In this document: piece after piece, positions 12,092 through 24,204 of the stretch | How the letters are laid out: each line of letters opens with the position of its first letter | Numbering within the stretch: the first letter of the stretch is position 1 | NCBI GenBank assembly: GCA_025617745.1 | Contig: CM046867.1 | Span: forward strand, 30,248,705-30,312,704 | From: Heliocidaris erythrogramma | Taxonomy: Eukaryota; Echinodermata; Echinoidea; Camarodonta; Echinometridae | DNA length: 64,000 bases | Direction: 5' to 3' | Notes under the pieces: model-generated | What the model was told of the DNA's origin: nothing | Databases searched by the model: none | What the model saw: only the letters and a program-made list of their open reading frames with translations | Made by a program: the position numbers and the translations under genes

Positions 12092-14140
12092 GCTCAAAAG
12101 CTTGTTGACAATTTAGTACTTGAAATGCTGAAATGGTGGTAGATCATGTACACTAATTTTTACCTGGAATGAATTTTCAGTTTTGGGGGCATGAGCTGCT
12201 CGTGAATAAAGTTCAGTTAAATTCAATTCAGTTAAGATCAAATTGAATATCTTTGAAATTTTAACACCTTCTTTCCTTTTTACTCCTATCGTTGATTAAT
12301 GCATGAACTTCACATTCATATTACATGTACATCAGTGCTAAATGACAAAAAGAACCTTTGGCAAAAAAGAGACTATAAATTCGAAAGTAAAATCAGTATT
12401 TTATTTCTTTACATTTGCGCTCTATCATTGTTACATTGTTGTCCTTTTCATCACTTTATAAATCAAATAATGGAAACTGTGCATGTATTCCTTGTAAAGA
12501 AAATGTGTGACAATTTCACCTTGGAAAATTCAAAAGCGAGGCACCTTGTTTTCTTTCTTCTTCATGTTCAAAATGCAAGATATAGTTTTGATTAGTATGT
12601 TTTTTACCAAGATTTTTATTTCATTATATTTTGTGCACCTCTAAGTAAATGGCTGACTGTTTTAATATACAACCTGCTTGAATATATTTCTTGCTTGTTT
12701 AATCAAATTATGTTTTAGAGGCTACTTTAATCCCTTATGTGCAAGATATTCTTTTTTACATATACACAAAAGTGCAAGTCTTTTTCTATTTTTATCTTTA
12801 GAAATTATGTAGAGCTTATTTTTTATATATTTTCCCCTATAAAGTATCATATTCTCAAAATATGTGGAAGATTGTGATGAGGAAATACCAAAATATTTAC
12901 TAAGTGAAAGCACCTTGATCTTTCAAGATATATATATATATAATTTTGATAAACTGATTCATAGTGGTGATTCTAATGATATAGTGCATTTTTTTGTTTG
13001 AATTTAAAACAGATAATAGAGTCGTAAACCTTTTTTCCTTTAAAAAGTTAGTGACAAACAGTAATAAGTTTCAAGATTCAGATAAACTGTAGGTGTGCAT
13101 CAATGTGTAAGAAGACGTTTACTTTATCTCGTATCAAAATATGTACTAGCTTTCTATTCCGACGAAAAAGATTATGCATTTCTTTAGGTTAATAAATGTT
13201 TGGAACTACTCTAAACTGAAACATTTTGTATGGATCATTCAAATTAATTGTCAATGTAATCATAGGTGCTATTATTCTTCTTTCAGCATTTATATTTCTA
13301 ATTGCATTTTATTTGATAGAATTAACTGTGTCAAAGACAATGAATTACACATTCCCACATGAATTTGAAATTTCACATTTTATCAAATGAATTATTTTGA
13401 CTTGTTTGTAAAACTATGAATATTGGCAACAACCAGCAGGAAATATTTTCCTCTTAGACAAAAATATGTTTGTGTTCGTATTATGTTTTAAAATTGAATT
13501 GGCTCCATTGACAGTTGATATTGAAATCAACACCACGCCGTCACATATGCATACATGTAGTTGTATCTTTTTATGTTGAGCAATATTATTTGTTTTAGAA
13601 ATAAACACTGAATTTAAGCAATTTTTGGCTCGCTGAAACTGCAATATTCATCTTTGTTTTTCTAAAGCAGCAAGTACATTCTGTCATGCCCATTGGGACG
13701 AAAAATTCCTAAATATTTTTGTATTCAGTTTTTCTAATGTCATTGATTGGGAATTATTTTAAAATGAACTCGAGTGATATATGTGATGAATATATCTGAT
13801 TCAAATTTGTGTACAAATCAAATTTTATGTGTATGTATGTATAAATTTGCTGTGATATGTTGATGTTTTGTTTGCTCGCATTGTATTCTCTATATTTAGA
13901 TTTTCAATTGTTCTTATCTGTAAATTTAGTTGGAGTAGAAATCATGTTAGGTGTTATTATTCCCAGTGTTGTTGTATCATGAGGTCATAAGTATAGCAAA
14001 TATATATTTGTTGTGGAATTCTAAATGTATGAAATATTCAGTTTACCTTCAGTACAGAGAGTATTATACTGCTAAAGATACAAGTTTTTTTTTTTCATGC
14101 AATGGCAGGAAAAATTGTAAAGGAGATGTTAAAATCACGG

Positions 14141-14220
14141 TTAACCCATTGCCCACTGGAACGGACTGGTGCATGTATTAAGCCTATGGGAGTGAGGGAA
14201 TTCAGTAGTCAACAGGTTAA
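14141..14220 (+). mobile_element. 80-bp MITE, copy 2
   Basis: The ends are TTAACCCATTG and CAACAGGTTAA. It shares 'gtattaagcctatg' and 'ggaattcagtagtcaac' with the copy at 29775. All three copies are exactly 80 bp, which fixes the element's boundaries. Confidence 0.8.
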
Positions 14221-14293
14221 CTAGTAACTTGCAGGTGTAGCATTGGGTTCTGGTCATGAAAGGGTATCTCAAAAGTCATTTGGGCACTTCCAG

Positions 14294-14340
14294 TGTAACG
14301 GACGTGACACAATGTGATATATGGTGTCATGTCCGTTACA
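14294..14340. repeat. Hairpin with 17-bp arms (one mismatch)
   Basis: TGTAACGGACGTGACAC at 14294-14310 pairs with GTGTCATGTCCGTTACA at 14324-14340 around a 13-base loop. A third copy of 'tgtcatgtccgtta' lies at 14497-14510. Probably a mobile-element end. Confidence 0.7.
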
Positions 14341-14576
14341 GTTACAAAGAGTCCATTTTTTTTTCTCCTATTCAGTGATGTACTGCAAAGTTTACTGTGT
14401 ATGTCCCTGATAGTCAAATGTGTTTGATTCAGTTACTAAAATATGTTATAGGACTTGATTAAAAAACTGTCTTAAATAACCAGAAAATGGTTCGACTGTC
14501 ATGTCCGTTATGCTGTAATTTCCCATTTGGAATAATTGATCATACAGTACATCAGAGTCCTTGTGTAGTAAGGAGA

Positions 14577-14763
14577 ACATGATAAGAACTATTTTCGGAA
14601 AAATAAACTCAAGGGCAATTTCAAAGGCCTATTGTACTGCCCATAGAAATCAGGTTCGGATTATGTAATGCACCATTGTAATGTCCGCACATTTCTAGAG
14701 GTGATAGACAGGGCTATTGAAATTGTCTTGAGTTTATTTTTCGAAAGTAGTTTTTATCGTGTT
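14577..14763. mobile_element. Foldback MITE, 'cgatcgcaaag' family, copy 1
   Basis: The left arm (14578-14623) and right arm (about 14714-14762) are inverted repeats; 'aaataaactcaagggcaat' faces 'attgtcttgagtttattt'. The middle shares 'agaaatcaggttcgga', 'cattgtaatgt' and 'gcacat' with the element at 21073-21285. Confidence 0.7.
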
Positions 14764-15515
14764 GGAGTTATGTGGACCAGTAAAATATAAAGAAAATGAT
14801 GACAATGTACACTGAACAGTACCATAAAATTATACACATGTGGGACTATGTATTCCCAACGGATCTGATGTCCTCATTCTTATTTGCCTCTTGCTCATCA
14901 TACGTTTTTTATCAAATCTGTCAAACAGATACATAAAATTTTGTGTAGCCTTTATCATTCAGTGTAAATTTTGTTGGAATTCCTGTGAAAATGTTATTTC
15001 TTCACTACGAGAACTCAATATTGTTACTGAAAAAGTGAAATTCTTCTGTTATGTATGTCACATCATCAGGAAGTTTTGCAGCCTTATGAGCTACATGTAC
15101 ATGCAGCTTTTGAACACATTTTACCACAAACATCATGAAGGAAATTTGTTGGAAAAATATGGGTGTGGCAGTGGGAATGACCCATTGCTGAGTAAAGTGG
15201 TAGGGGAGGTTGAAGAAACACAAACCCATCCTACTAAATTATAAAAAGTGAGGTGTTCAACTGGCATGGCACAAATACTTGTGCTCAAATTGTCCCAATT
15301 AAATTCCCCAGATGGCACAAAATTGGCAAGTGTGAAAAGATCTGTGTTAGTCCCAGAGAAAGGGGTCCCGCTTGCCAAAAAGAAATAATATCCTGTTATT
15401 GAGAGTGTGAGTAAGGTTTGTTTCTTTACAACCTAGCTGGTATGATGGATTGTGTGAAATGGAACACTTTTCTCTCAAATTCTTGTGCTCAGCTAGCAAG
15501 TCTTGATTTTGTATT

Positions 15516-15532
15516 GGGGGGGGGGGGGGGGG
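15516..15532. repeat. Poly-G run, 17 bases
   Basis: Uninterrupted G tract followed by AGGGGG; prone to length error. Confidence 0.9.
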
Positions 15533-17050
15533 AGGGGGTGTGAGTCATGTTGAATCATCTTGATACAATGCTTTACAAGATTCGTTTTTATCAACCATTA
15601 AAGTCAATTTTCACAAAGTTTTAGAGTGGTTCATTTGGCAGGTTCTAGTCACAGAGTCACATAATGCGGTGTGCTGGGAAATGGGGGTGTTGATTAAAGA
15701 ATGGAGGGAGGTGGGACAAAGATATTATTTTGGACTAACATCTTATTATACCTTTTTACACCCCATGAGATTATATAACTTATGTCTGAATTATTAGGCA
15801 ACTGGCTGGAAAATACATGCATCGGGTCATTCCCACTGATATCTGTCACACACAGCCTATTACATTACAAGTTCCTTGTGTGTGTGGTATCTTTGTAAGA
15901 ATATCACCAAGCTTGTACATGACATGTATGGCACATATTAACAGTTTGCTATACAAGATGTTCCACAGAGTATTCTTAAGGAAGTAGTATATGTATACTG
16001 GAGATATATTTTTGTATTAGCCTTTAAGTGCTTGTATCAGCATAAGATGTTTAAGGGTGTCATATTTGTATTCTCAGTCACAAATGTCTTATACCAGATG
16101 TTTATCAAGAGATACATATCCCAAGTTCTTTTGTGTTTAAAAGGGTCTTTCTCATACTGAGTATTGTAAGCTGTCTTGTGATAAGATAGTGTGTACAAAT
16201 GCAGAATACATGTATGTATAAAATGCGATCAAGGAAGTTTATCTTGCTAATGTTGTGCCTTCAGCAGAGTTCTTTGTATAGTTGCTATTCCGTCCAGGGT
16301 TTTGTGCTTGTAAAATTTGATGAGAAAAGGAGAGAGATAGAGAGATGGTTCAGAAGAAATGTAGTCAGTGCCAGTGAAAATTGTGTGATTTTTCCTTAAG
16401 TTGTAGCAGATAGCATGGATGTCATATTTGCTTGATGAAGCAATGTTTCAGTTACATAGTTTAATGTACTAGGATACTGAGCGGTTTTATTTAACTCTTT
16501 TGTATAATTTTTTATATTTATTTTCTATTTTCACTGGCACCTAAACATTATCTGTAAACTTAAAAGAGTATAATTATAAAACAGAGTACACATTTGCACC
16601 AAAACGGGATACCTATAGTAATAAGTGTATGTAGGATATAATTACAAATTTGTCATTTAAAAACGAGCAGGGGCTGAATAACTTTTCGTTTGATGTTAAA
16701 TCGAACATTCCTTGCATTTGTTTCATCAATCTGTTTAAAGAAACCATCATGCTTGTGAGAAATTGTGTCGAATAAGGGCCTGAGGAGAATCTGGATTTGA
16801 ACCCAAATTTCCTTAACATTCCAAGATACATCGAAATTTGGTATTCATTTCATTTTTCATTGTGAAATCGAAAATCATGAGTGAACAGTTACTTACTAGT
16901 GGTATAGCTTCGATTAAATGTTATTATTTTCAACCATCAGAGGTAATATTAATAGCAGTTGTTTTGCTCCTCAAAAGTGGCCAAATTCCTGGGTGATATT
17001 ATGTATATAATTTAATCAGTGAAAATCATGTTGTAGTAAACAGTTTTTCT

Positions 17051-17056
17051 AATAAA
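17051..17056 (+). terminator. Candidate polyadenylation signal
   Basis: AATAAA followed about 30 bases later by GTGTGTTTCTTTCT, a usual downstream GU/U-rich element. It could end the FRMPD-like transcript, but that would need a 6.9 kb 3' UTR. Nearer hexamers (12205) compete. Confidence 0.25.
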
Positions 17057-17291
17057 CGTTGAATGCATCTCAAAGTTATCAATCGTGTGTTTCTTTCTAT
17101 TGATTTGTATGTCAGAAAATGGATTGGTTTGTTTGTGTTCACATTTTATTGCCGATTGATACCACTTTTTCTTTCCCCTTTAATCTGTTCTTTCACTTTC
17201 GACTGACTTGTGCTTTCGTTAGTTTTTTTCTAACACGATTGCAAAATTTAAGAAATCAACTTTTGGGCAACTTTTAATATCTCGTTGTATA

Positions 17292-17571
17292 TTATGTATG
17301 ATAATGATAATAATAATAGCTACATTTATATTGCACACATATCCATCCCAGGGGATGCTCAAGGGCGCCTACAAAGTATTACTATTACCCTGGCTTTAGC
17401 CCAGCTGCCCTAAGGCGCTAAAAGCATGAAAGGAATAAATTCCTACCAGGTACCCATTTACAGTGGCAAATGTAGATTGCCAAAGGACATTAGTGCCGCG
17501 GCGGGACTTGAACAGCGAACCATGTGATCCACAGCCCCATGACGTATCCACTTGACCACGACACCTCTACC
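17292..17571 (-). mobile_element. tRNA-headed SINE, apparently full length
   Basis: Read on the minus strand, a tRNA-like head carries an A-box-like TGGTCAAGTGGATACG and a B-box-like GTTCAAGTCCC. It is followed by a body with a 'gggtacctggtagg' phrase and ends in GTAGCTATTATTATTATC. The ATT tail marks the 3' end. A related fragment is at 38136-38305. Confidence 0.7.
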
Positions 17572-18362
17572 TATAGAAAAATGTTCGCATAATAAAAGAA
17601 TTGTTCAAAGGGGTAGTTGTTCGATTTGGTTCGGTGGTCTTGGGGGGGGGGGGGAGGGGAGATGACTTATACATTCCTGTTTGTTTCCATATTTGATACA
17701 CCAAGCCTCTTATGTGTTTCCCTTTCTTTTTTGTTTATTTCACAATTGAAATTATTGTTCATATTAATCAAGATAATTGAATTATTTCACTTTATGGTAG
17801 GCTAGGTGGAACAGTAAAACCACTGGTAAATCGTTCCCTGTAGCAAAAGCAGTGTTTGTATTTCAATTACTAGCACTATGCTCGTCTTTCTACAACCTCC
17901 CATTCTTTCAACATCTCCCTAGTATAATATTGACACTTTACACACTAGACGTCCGTCATAATTCCATCTTAAACATCCTTAACTAAATGCACATTATTTG
18001 CTTTTCTGCAATTGAAAGAAAATCATAAATGGCGATCCTGTCACACAACAAACAATGAAAATAACTGACGAATCCATGGAAACGACCAAGCTTCTCTTGG
18101 TTTTCATAGCATAGCTAATATGCCAAACGGGTTTCTTCATTACATACTTTATCAACAGTTGCACCTACTGCTTTGGATTGGATATTCTTGAATAAATTGC
18201 ATGGAAAGGTAATGTAAATCGGACCGGTTATATGAACTACATTTTTTTGTATAAAGAAGGGTGTGTATTTTACTGATATTATGGGTAGTCGAATACTTTG
18301 ATCGATATGTATTAATAACTATTTTACAAAAAAAAAAAAAACCCAAGCAGTAACGAATGTAT

Positions 18363-18448
18363 AAGTTTGCATATATTTTATGCAAACTTACAATCAAGTT
18401 ATTATATTCACATGCCAGAATCATGTATTATACATGATTCTGGCATGT
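18363..18448. repeat. Two adjacent near-perfect palindromes
   Basis: AAGTTTGCATA and TATGCAAACTT (18363-18389) form an 11-bp hairpin with a 5-base loop. Immediately after, 18410-18448 is a perfect 39-base palindrome (19-bp arms around one base). Flanking 'caatcaagtt' and 'acttgattatgtgaat' extend the symmetry. Confidence 0.85.
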
Positions 18449-19160
18449 ACTTGATTATGTGAATACCAAGTGAATATACTTGATTATGCCATCTTACCTT
18501 GTTTATTGGGAAGATGTTATTTTGAAAATGGAAGTAATAAAAGAACATAAAACCAACTAAACAACGAGCTATACATCATAGAAGAATATCATGCACATTG
18601 AGGTATGTGATACTTAATGCACGGTGGGTTTTGCAAAATTAATTAAAGTCTATTATGAAATAGGTCATGTGATAATACCATCGCACATGTGCTTATGATC
18701 AGAATGTAGATGCTTTATATCAAACGGTTAAGAATGTTTATTTTTACACGAAATTTGGAATCCTTAAAAATTGGCATAAAAAGAGCCTGCACTTTTAATT
18801 CCTAAGTGCGTATAGAGCACATTACTTTTGTATTACGCAAGTGCATGGAAATTCGATGATTTATGCCTTTTCCCTAGAGTTTTTGTGCACTGATTACCAT
18901 TGACAGGTGTCATTCGAAAACAGAATAATCTCATGTGCACTCAAACAATATTTCTACAAAATAAGCTGATAAGCTTATCATGTAAAGTAAAAACCCTTTC
19001 AAGAGCAATCTGTATATCCATAGAAGTGGCTTTTTACTATGTGCTGTCAGTGTTATTATATTTATATAATCATAATTTTTTTATATTGAACCTGAGGAGT
19101 TGTTTCTCTTTGCCTACCTTTCCATAAATTTCTAATTCTATTCCTTGTTTCATTCTCAAT

Positions 19161-19170
19161 TTTATTTCAG
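19161..19170 (+). promoter_or_regulatory. Candidate 3' splice site before the FAM181-like 5' UTR
   Basis: TTTATTTCAG after a pyrimidine-rich stretch is a good acceptor. If used, a 5' UTR exon would start at 19171 and run straight into the coding exon; the first exon and promoter would lie upstream and were not found. The leader would contain a minimal ATG-TAC-TAA reading frame near 19180. Confidence 0.4.
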
Positions 19171-19597
19171 CCACACTGAATGTACTAATCTCCTCCTCGA
19201 CGAGGGTCTCGATAAGCTAACCGACATAAAGACAACTTGGATGGAAAGTAACCAGATCCGTATATATCCCACAAGAAATCAGAAAAATGTTCTGGCATTT
19301 TAAAGGAATTCACACTTGGACTTTGTAGTCTTTGACCAAGAAATAGAAAATGTCAAACGGCCTGATCTCACCAAACTGCTCAGGAATTGATTCAAGCGAT
19401 TTGAAAGAGATTCACTCTATTGACTTGGAGATTTTAAAACCTGTGATAAGAAATATAGAATGTAAAACGGCCTGTTCTTTGGTTTAAAAAAAAAAAAACA
19501 GATTATATGGATAAATTGAAAGACGTAGCAGGAAAGCATAAACCACGTACAAGGAGATGATTCTATAAAGTGTTTAAACATTTCACTTTGAGCGACA

Positions 19598-20809
19598 ATG
19601 TCGGGTATATTACCAACGCACCATGGTGATACAGTGGGGCTTCTAGCGTTTGTCGATTTAGCATCGAAAGATATCAAAATGGCCCTTGACAGACCAACCA
19701 GATCTAAGAGGAAAGTCAACCATCGGAAGTACCTTCAGAAGCACATCAGACGTCAGGAGCAGAATGATGAGAAGAAGGAGAAGCAGAACGATGATAGTGT
19801 GAAAGATGAAAGCTTGCGTGATAAGGTAGTCAATGGCGAAGGTGGTAAGACGGCAAAGGCGCGATCAGTTCCGTACCAACATTTCACCAATAAATTTACC
19901 ATTGATGGAGCGGGGCGACGTCAAACGTTGAGGTCTGGTCCTCAAAGCCGGTCTCTAGCAGCACTCTTTGACTCGAAAGTCTTGGACAAGTGCTCAATCA
20001 ATAATGAACGAGTAGGAAGAGATTCGCTGGATCGCCGAAAAGTGCCGCTACGGTCTCGCAATTTGCCGTCGTCGTTTTTCGCGGAGCCGAAACCAAGAAT
20101 CTCGTCGGCTGCCGACACTTCGGGAATGAGTGGCAACCATCTATATGGCCTTACGACGTCAGTACCATCAGCTTCCTTATCACCACCATTGTCGACGGCG
20201 TCGTCAACATCGGAAACTGCAGCACTTGACTGGCTTCTTCCGACGACGGACTTTCATGAGATGATCGATTACTGGCCCGATGCCGTCGATCAGGATAATG
20301 CGGGTAAAGAGGGTGGCGGACAGGACGATCGGGTTTTTGCAGAGTGTCAAATGATGCCGACTAATTCAAGTATGGAAGTATCTCCTGTAACTCCCATCAA
20401 TTCAAATCTTTGTTACTCGAATGGATTTCACTTCGAGGATGGTTATGGCACGCATGAATCTGATCATCATCATCATCGTCGTCCTCATCCTCATCGACAA
20501 CCCGTTCGTGCAACTGATATTCCCGAACCCTTTGCCGATGTAGCCATTCGAAGCAGTCAACAGAACTACGCAGCCATGCCGTATGATCGTCCCGCTTCCT
20601 ATTCGCCGACAAACATGCCAAATAACAACCATATCAGACATAATTTTAATAACTCAACCTTGCCAACATTTCCAGAGGCATTTGCGCCTCTTGAAAACAC
20701 ACCAGGACAATGGTCTGATAATTCTGATGCTTCCTTTAAGCAGTACTTTCTTCTTAATCGTGGTCATTTGCCAGGCATGACCCTTGATCAATGCTTCACA
20801 CCACTTTAG
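19598..20809 (+). CDS. FAM181 family protein, probable TEAD-binding cofactor
   Basis: A single uninterrupted 403-codon frame. The start is firm because an in-frame TGA lies three codons upstream of ATG. Residues 15-52 ([16 protein letters not shown]... to [14 protein letters not shown]) match the conserved FAM181A/B N-terminal block, and [11 protein letters not shown] (116-126) matches the second FAM181 signature. Residues 149-164 read [16 protein letters not shown], close to the omega-loop by which YAP binds TEAD; FAM181A and B are reported TEAD interactors. The C-terminal half is Ser/Pro/His-rich, with HHHH at 290-293 and no recognised domain. The length (403) is close to vertebrate FAM181A/B, whose coding part is also intronless. 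Expected role: nuclear regulator of TEAD-driven transcription; the role is inferred. Confidence 0.88.
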   Translation: MSGILPTHHGDTVGLLAFVDLASKDIKMALDRPTRSKRKVNHRKYLQKHIRRQEQNDEKKEKQNDDSVKDESLRDKVVNGEGGKTAKARSVPYQHFTNKFTIDGAGRRQTLRSGPQSRSLAALFDSKVLDKCSINNERVGRDSLDRRKVPLRSRNLPSSFFAEPKPRISSAADTSGMSGNHLYGLTTSVPSASLSPPLSTASSTSETAALDWLLPTTDFHEMIDYWPDAVDQDNAGKEGGGQDDRVFAECQMMPTNSSMEVSPVTPINSNLCYSNGFHFEDGYGTHESDHHHHRRPHPHRQPVRATDIPEPFADVAIRSSQQNYAAMPYDRPASYSPTNMPNNNHIRHNFNNSTLPTFPEAFAPLENTPGQWSDNSDASFKQYFLLNRGHLPGMTLDQCFTPL

Positions 20810-20905
20810 ATGTTTTAACAAAACGCAAGTTATACATTTTATTATCATTATTACGTCAAAGACCACTGAAGACTTAAAGTCCACAGAAACATCTAAAGTG
20901 GTGTG
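20797..20905 (+). repeat. Perfect 19-bp inverted repeat spanning the FAM181-like stop codon
   Basis: CACACCACTTTAGATGTTT (20797-20815), which includes the TAG stop, is exactly complementary to AAACATCTAAAGTGGTGTG (20887-20905), with 71 bases between. The right arm abuts the MITE at 20906. In RNA this would make a stem enclosing the stop codon. Confidence 0.9.
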
Positions 20906-21063
20906 ACCTGGGGCCCCGTCTTGTAAAGAGTTGCGATTGATTCAAATCGATCGCAACATAAAATTAATCGCAACTGCGTAAATAATGAGATAGGAGTTGC
21001 GATTAATTTCAAGTTACGTTTGATTTTAATCAATCGCAACTCTTTATAAGACGGGGCCCAGGT
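20906..21063. mobile_element. Foldback MITE with GGGCCCCGTCTT ends
   Basis: The ends are ACCTGGGGCCCCGTCTTGTA and the reverse of ACCTGGGCCCCGTCTTATA, continuing into 'aaagagttgcgattgatt' on both arms. I recall this terminus as widely dispersed in marine invertebrate genomes. No ORF; about 158 bp, directly after the inverted repeat at the FAM181-like stop. Confidence 0.85.
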
Positions 21064-21072
21064 CTTCAGGTT

Positions 21073-21285
21073 AACATGATCGCAAAGACTTTCGATAAAT
21101 CAATTATCATTTCAAGGGCAATTTCAATACAATATTTTATATTCCACAGAAATCATGTTCGGATACAGTGTACATCATTGTAAAAAAAAATCATTGTAAT
21201 GTTTGCACATATTAATAAGTGATGGACAAGTCTATTAAAATTGCCTGTTGTTGATTTTTTTTAAGTCTTTGCTATCGTATTGTTT
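21073..21285. mobile_element. Foldback MITE, 'cgatcgcaaag' family, copy 2
   Basis: The left arm 'aacatgatcgcaaagacttt' and 'ttcaagggcaatttcaa' is mirrored by 'tattaaaattgcctgttgtt' and 'aagtctttgctatcgtattg'. The centre shares phrases with 14577-14763. Confidence 0.7.
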
Positions 21286-21963
21286 ATATTTAGTGTTAGT
21301 GTTGGGGTCATCGCTAGACGATTTTCTAGGCCAGGGGGCGGAGAGGATGTCGCCCCAAATTTAACCAAGAAAAAGTTGGGGGAATGATAATAAGTGATAA
21401 TTAATAATAAAAAGGGTCCAAATAAGTGTAAAAAGAGTCATTGTAATTTACACTTTTCTTTTTGTTTTCGACGGGGCTCGAAAGATTAAAAAATTGCCGC
21501 CATAAAATATTATTATTGGGGTCACAGCCCTTCTACGCTCCTGAACATTAGTCCCTACTTTATCATGTCTTCATTGGGGAGAATATATTCCCATTACGTT
21601 ACCCTGAGACTGAACGCCTAATTTCCTGTTAATAATGACATCTCAGCTTGAGAAATTGTATGCGTGCTCGTATCACCTTTTTGGTCAAAGAATGTAAACA
21701 TTAATTTCAATCATTCTAGAGTAGGACTTAATTGAATTCAGAACATCATTGTGAAGCCTACAATACTGTTGGTCTCCTTCAGAAAATGGTTTTCTGAAGA
21801 TTTTGCTTTGTCGAACTCCTTGTCTCGATGTGACTTGTGTCATGTGTTGCCAGTTTTTACTATGTTGGTAAAAGTAAATATACCGTGATTTGATAGAAAG
21901 AAGGTACATTCGAAATGTTCGAGACGATAAGAACTAAATTAGTATCTTTGGTACTAAATAGTA

Positions 21964-21965
21964 CC

Positions 21966-22009
<44 letters not shown>

Positions 22010-22120
22010 CTCTCTGTCTCCCTGTCTGTCTTACTGTCTCTCCCCACTCTTTTCACCGTGATATCACTCTTTCGCTCTTCTCTCGCTCTCTCCCTCTCTC
22101 TCTCTCTCTCTCTCCTTTCT
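21964..22120 (+). repeat. C run and (CT)n tract
   Basis: Thirteen C followed by about 13 CT units, then degenerate pyrimidine repeats. Confidence 0.9.
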
Positions 22121-24204
22121 CCCTCCCATTATCTGTTCCCTATCATCATATCTCTCTTACTTAACCAAAGCGTTTGAAGTAGATACACATCTCCAAAAAT
22201 CACCTAGTGATAAACACACTCTGCAACAAAGCAAGAAATATATATTGAGAAGAAAAATTCAATTTGAACGTAGACATACATGTACAAGGGGGTAGCTGCA
22301 TATGTTAGCCCCCGCCCCCCGCCCCCCGAAAATTGTGAATGTGCCAATATTCGGGCAGCCATCGCCTCATAATATTTGGGCAGCGAGGTGGCCGAATATG
22401 TAATTTTTATATCCTTATAGTGTACTGTGTATTTTGATGATGAAATAACATTGTTACCACTATAAATTGCCCTTTTTTTGCTCGCTTGCTTTGCTCGCTC
22501 GCAGAATTTAAAAATGGGAAAGTTAACATTCGGGCAAGGAGCATCAGCCCCTCGTGACAATGTACCCATACACCTATGAAATTCAACAAAGTAAAGCTTG
22601 ATCCTTTTGGCTGAATCTTAACAAGATGTTTTATTTTTCGAGACATTTAATTATTCACAGTTCAACCACTTTATTTTTCTTACTCCAAAGAGTTAATAGA
22701 GTTTAAATCACTACTCTGGAGATATGCAAGCCCTGGTAATCCGTGGCGAATCACGATTTGATAAAAATATACCCCCTGGTCTTTACATTGATTATGTCAA
22801 AACAATTAAAAATCCAATTCGTCCTCGACACTAATTGACAGTCTCTTTGACAATGTTTACGAGCTGCAAGTCAAGCGGAAGCATCTTTTATATTTTAAAC
22901 AATGATATTGATTGTTCGAATCATGAAAGACCATGTTAATAACAATAACAACAAGATCAATTTGATGGCCTTGTGCACAGGAGAGGGGGGGCGGCGCTGG
23001 AGCCCTTCTCAGGCCGTAGGGCGACATACTTCTGATAAGCCCCTCGTGCCGAGGCAGGGGCATCGCTAGAACATTTTGAATGGGGGGGGGGGTACATCCA
23101 AGTTTGTCGCTAAATTTTTAGGGTGTGACACAAAAATTTGTGACCAAAATGCTGCACCCTCAACCCCCACAAATAATAATGAAAGAAAAGATCAGATGTA
23201 GAGATCTTGATCATACGGGCCCATTTCGCAATTTCTAAATTTGTTAAAATCTTTAAGTTGTGAAAATGTATAAAAGTTAAATAATTATCTCGGAACTTCG
23301 CTGCCCAAATACGTGGATATTCTGGCGCCTAGCTGCCCAAATATCGGAACTTTGAAAATCCTCGGGGGTGGGGGCTGCTGTTCATTGACCCCTGCCTCAT
23401 ACGCCTATGCGTACATACCCGAAGGAGATTAAGATACCTCTCCAGTTTTATATCATAAATGATTCTTATCTATATTTTTTCATGGTAACTTATTGTCATA
23501 TGCTATTTGCGAGGAAGCGAAGCGACCGTTAAAAATTATAGTACTCTTATTCCTACCAATAGTTAGGATGATGCATTATGTATCAACATATTGCATAAAA
23601 CAAGATCTAAACAACTAGACACTTTGGCGGGCCGCATGAAATCGTCTCTTTTTTCTCCGTTATTGTTTGTTTTGTAATTCTTTCCTCACCACATTTTATC
23701 TTTATCATTTTCATATCCATCTTCCGTATGACTGTATTCACTTTCATTATAGGAGTACAGGCACATGTTCGCGAAGATTTGCCCGAAAATTAACTTTCAA
23801 TTTTTTTTTTGCAAGCAAGTCAGTTTTGACTTCTTTTTCTTTCCTTCCCTTTTCCTTTCCTTCTTTTCTTTCTGTTTTCCCTCCTATCCTTTCCAATTTC
23901 CCTCTTTTTTTTCCTCCTTCTCTTTTCTCCTTTTCCTTTCCTCTTTTCTCTTCCCTCTCCTTTTTTTTACCGCTCCTTTTTTTTTTGCCGATAGAGGTGG
24001 CGCATTTGCCGACAGCAGTTTTGAGTGGGGTTGTGACCCCAGCCTCTAACGACGCCACTGGCCGTAGGACCTCAACAACTTTTTCTTCTTCTTCTTTCTT
24101 TCTTTCTGGGCCTTCACACAGGGATTCGGGGCGTAAACATACTCCACGGATTCCCTTTAAAAATGCATACACCACTTTATTGGTCTGAGGAGAATTCGTG
24201 AATG

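Larger units (their letters stand above)
10177..19170. other. Probable 3' UTR plus intergenic DNA
   Basis: No credible coding exon was seen; the longest open frame (14840-15244) is unlike any family and AT-driven. AATAAA-type signals occur at several places (for example 12205 and 17051), so the 3' UTR end is not fixed. The stretch holds an ATT/ATC microsatellite, an 80-bp MITE, a foldback MITE (14577-14763), a hairpin (14294-14340), a 17-base G run (15516-15532), a SINE (17292-17571) and a cruciform-prone segment (18363-18448). Confidence 0.6.

Noticed and set aside
14840..15244. 134-codon open frame
   Set aside because: AT-driven composition, no recognisable family, no splice or promoter context.
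23667..24188. 173-codon frame and its opposite-strand partner
   Set aside because: Phe/Ser/Leu and Lys/Glu-rich translations of a pyrimidine tract.
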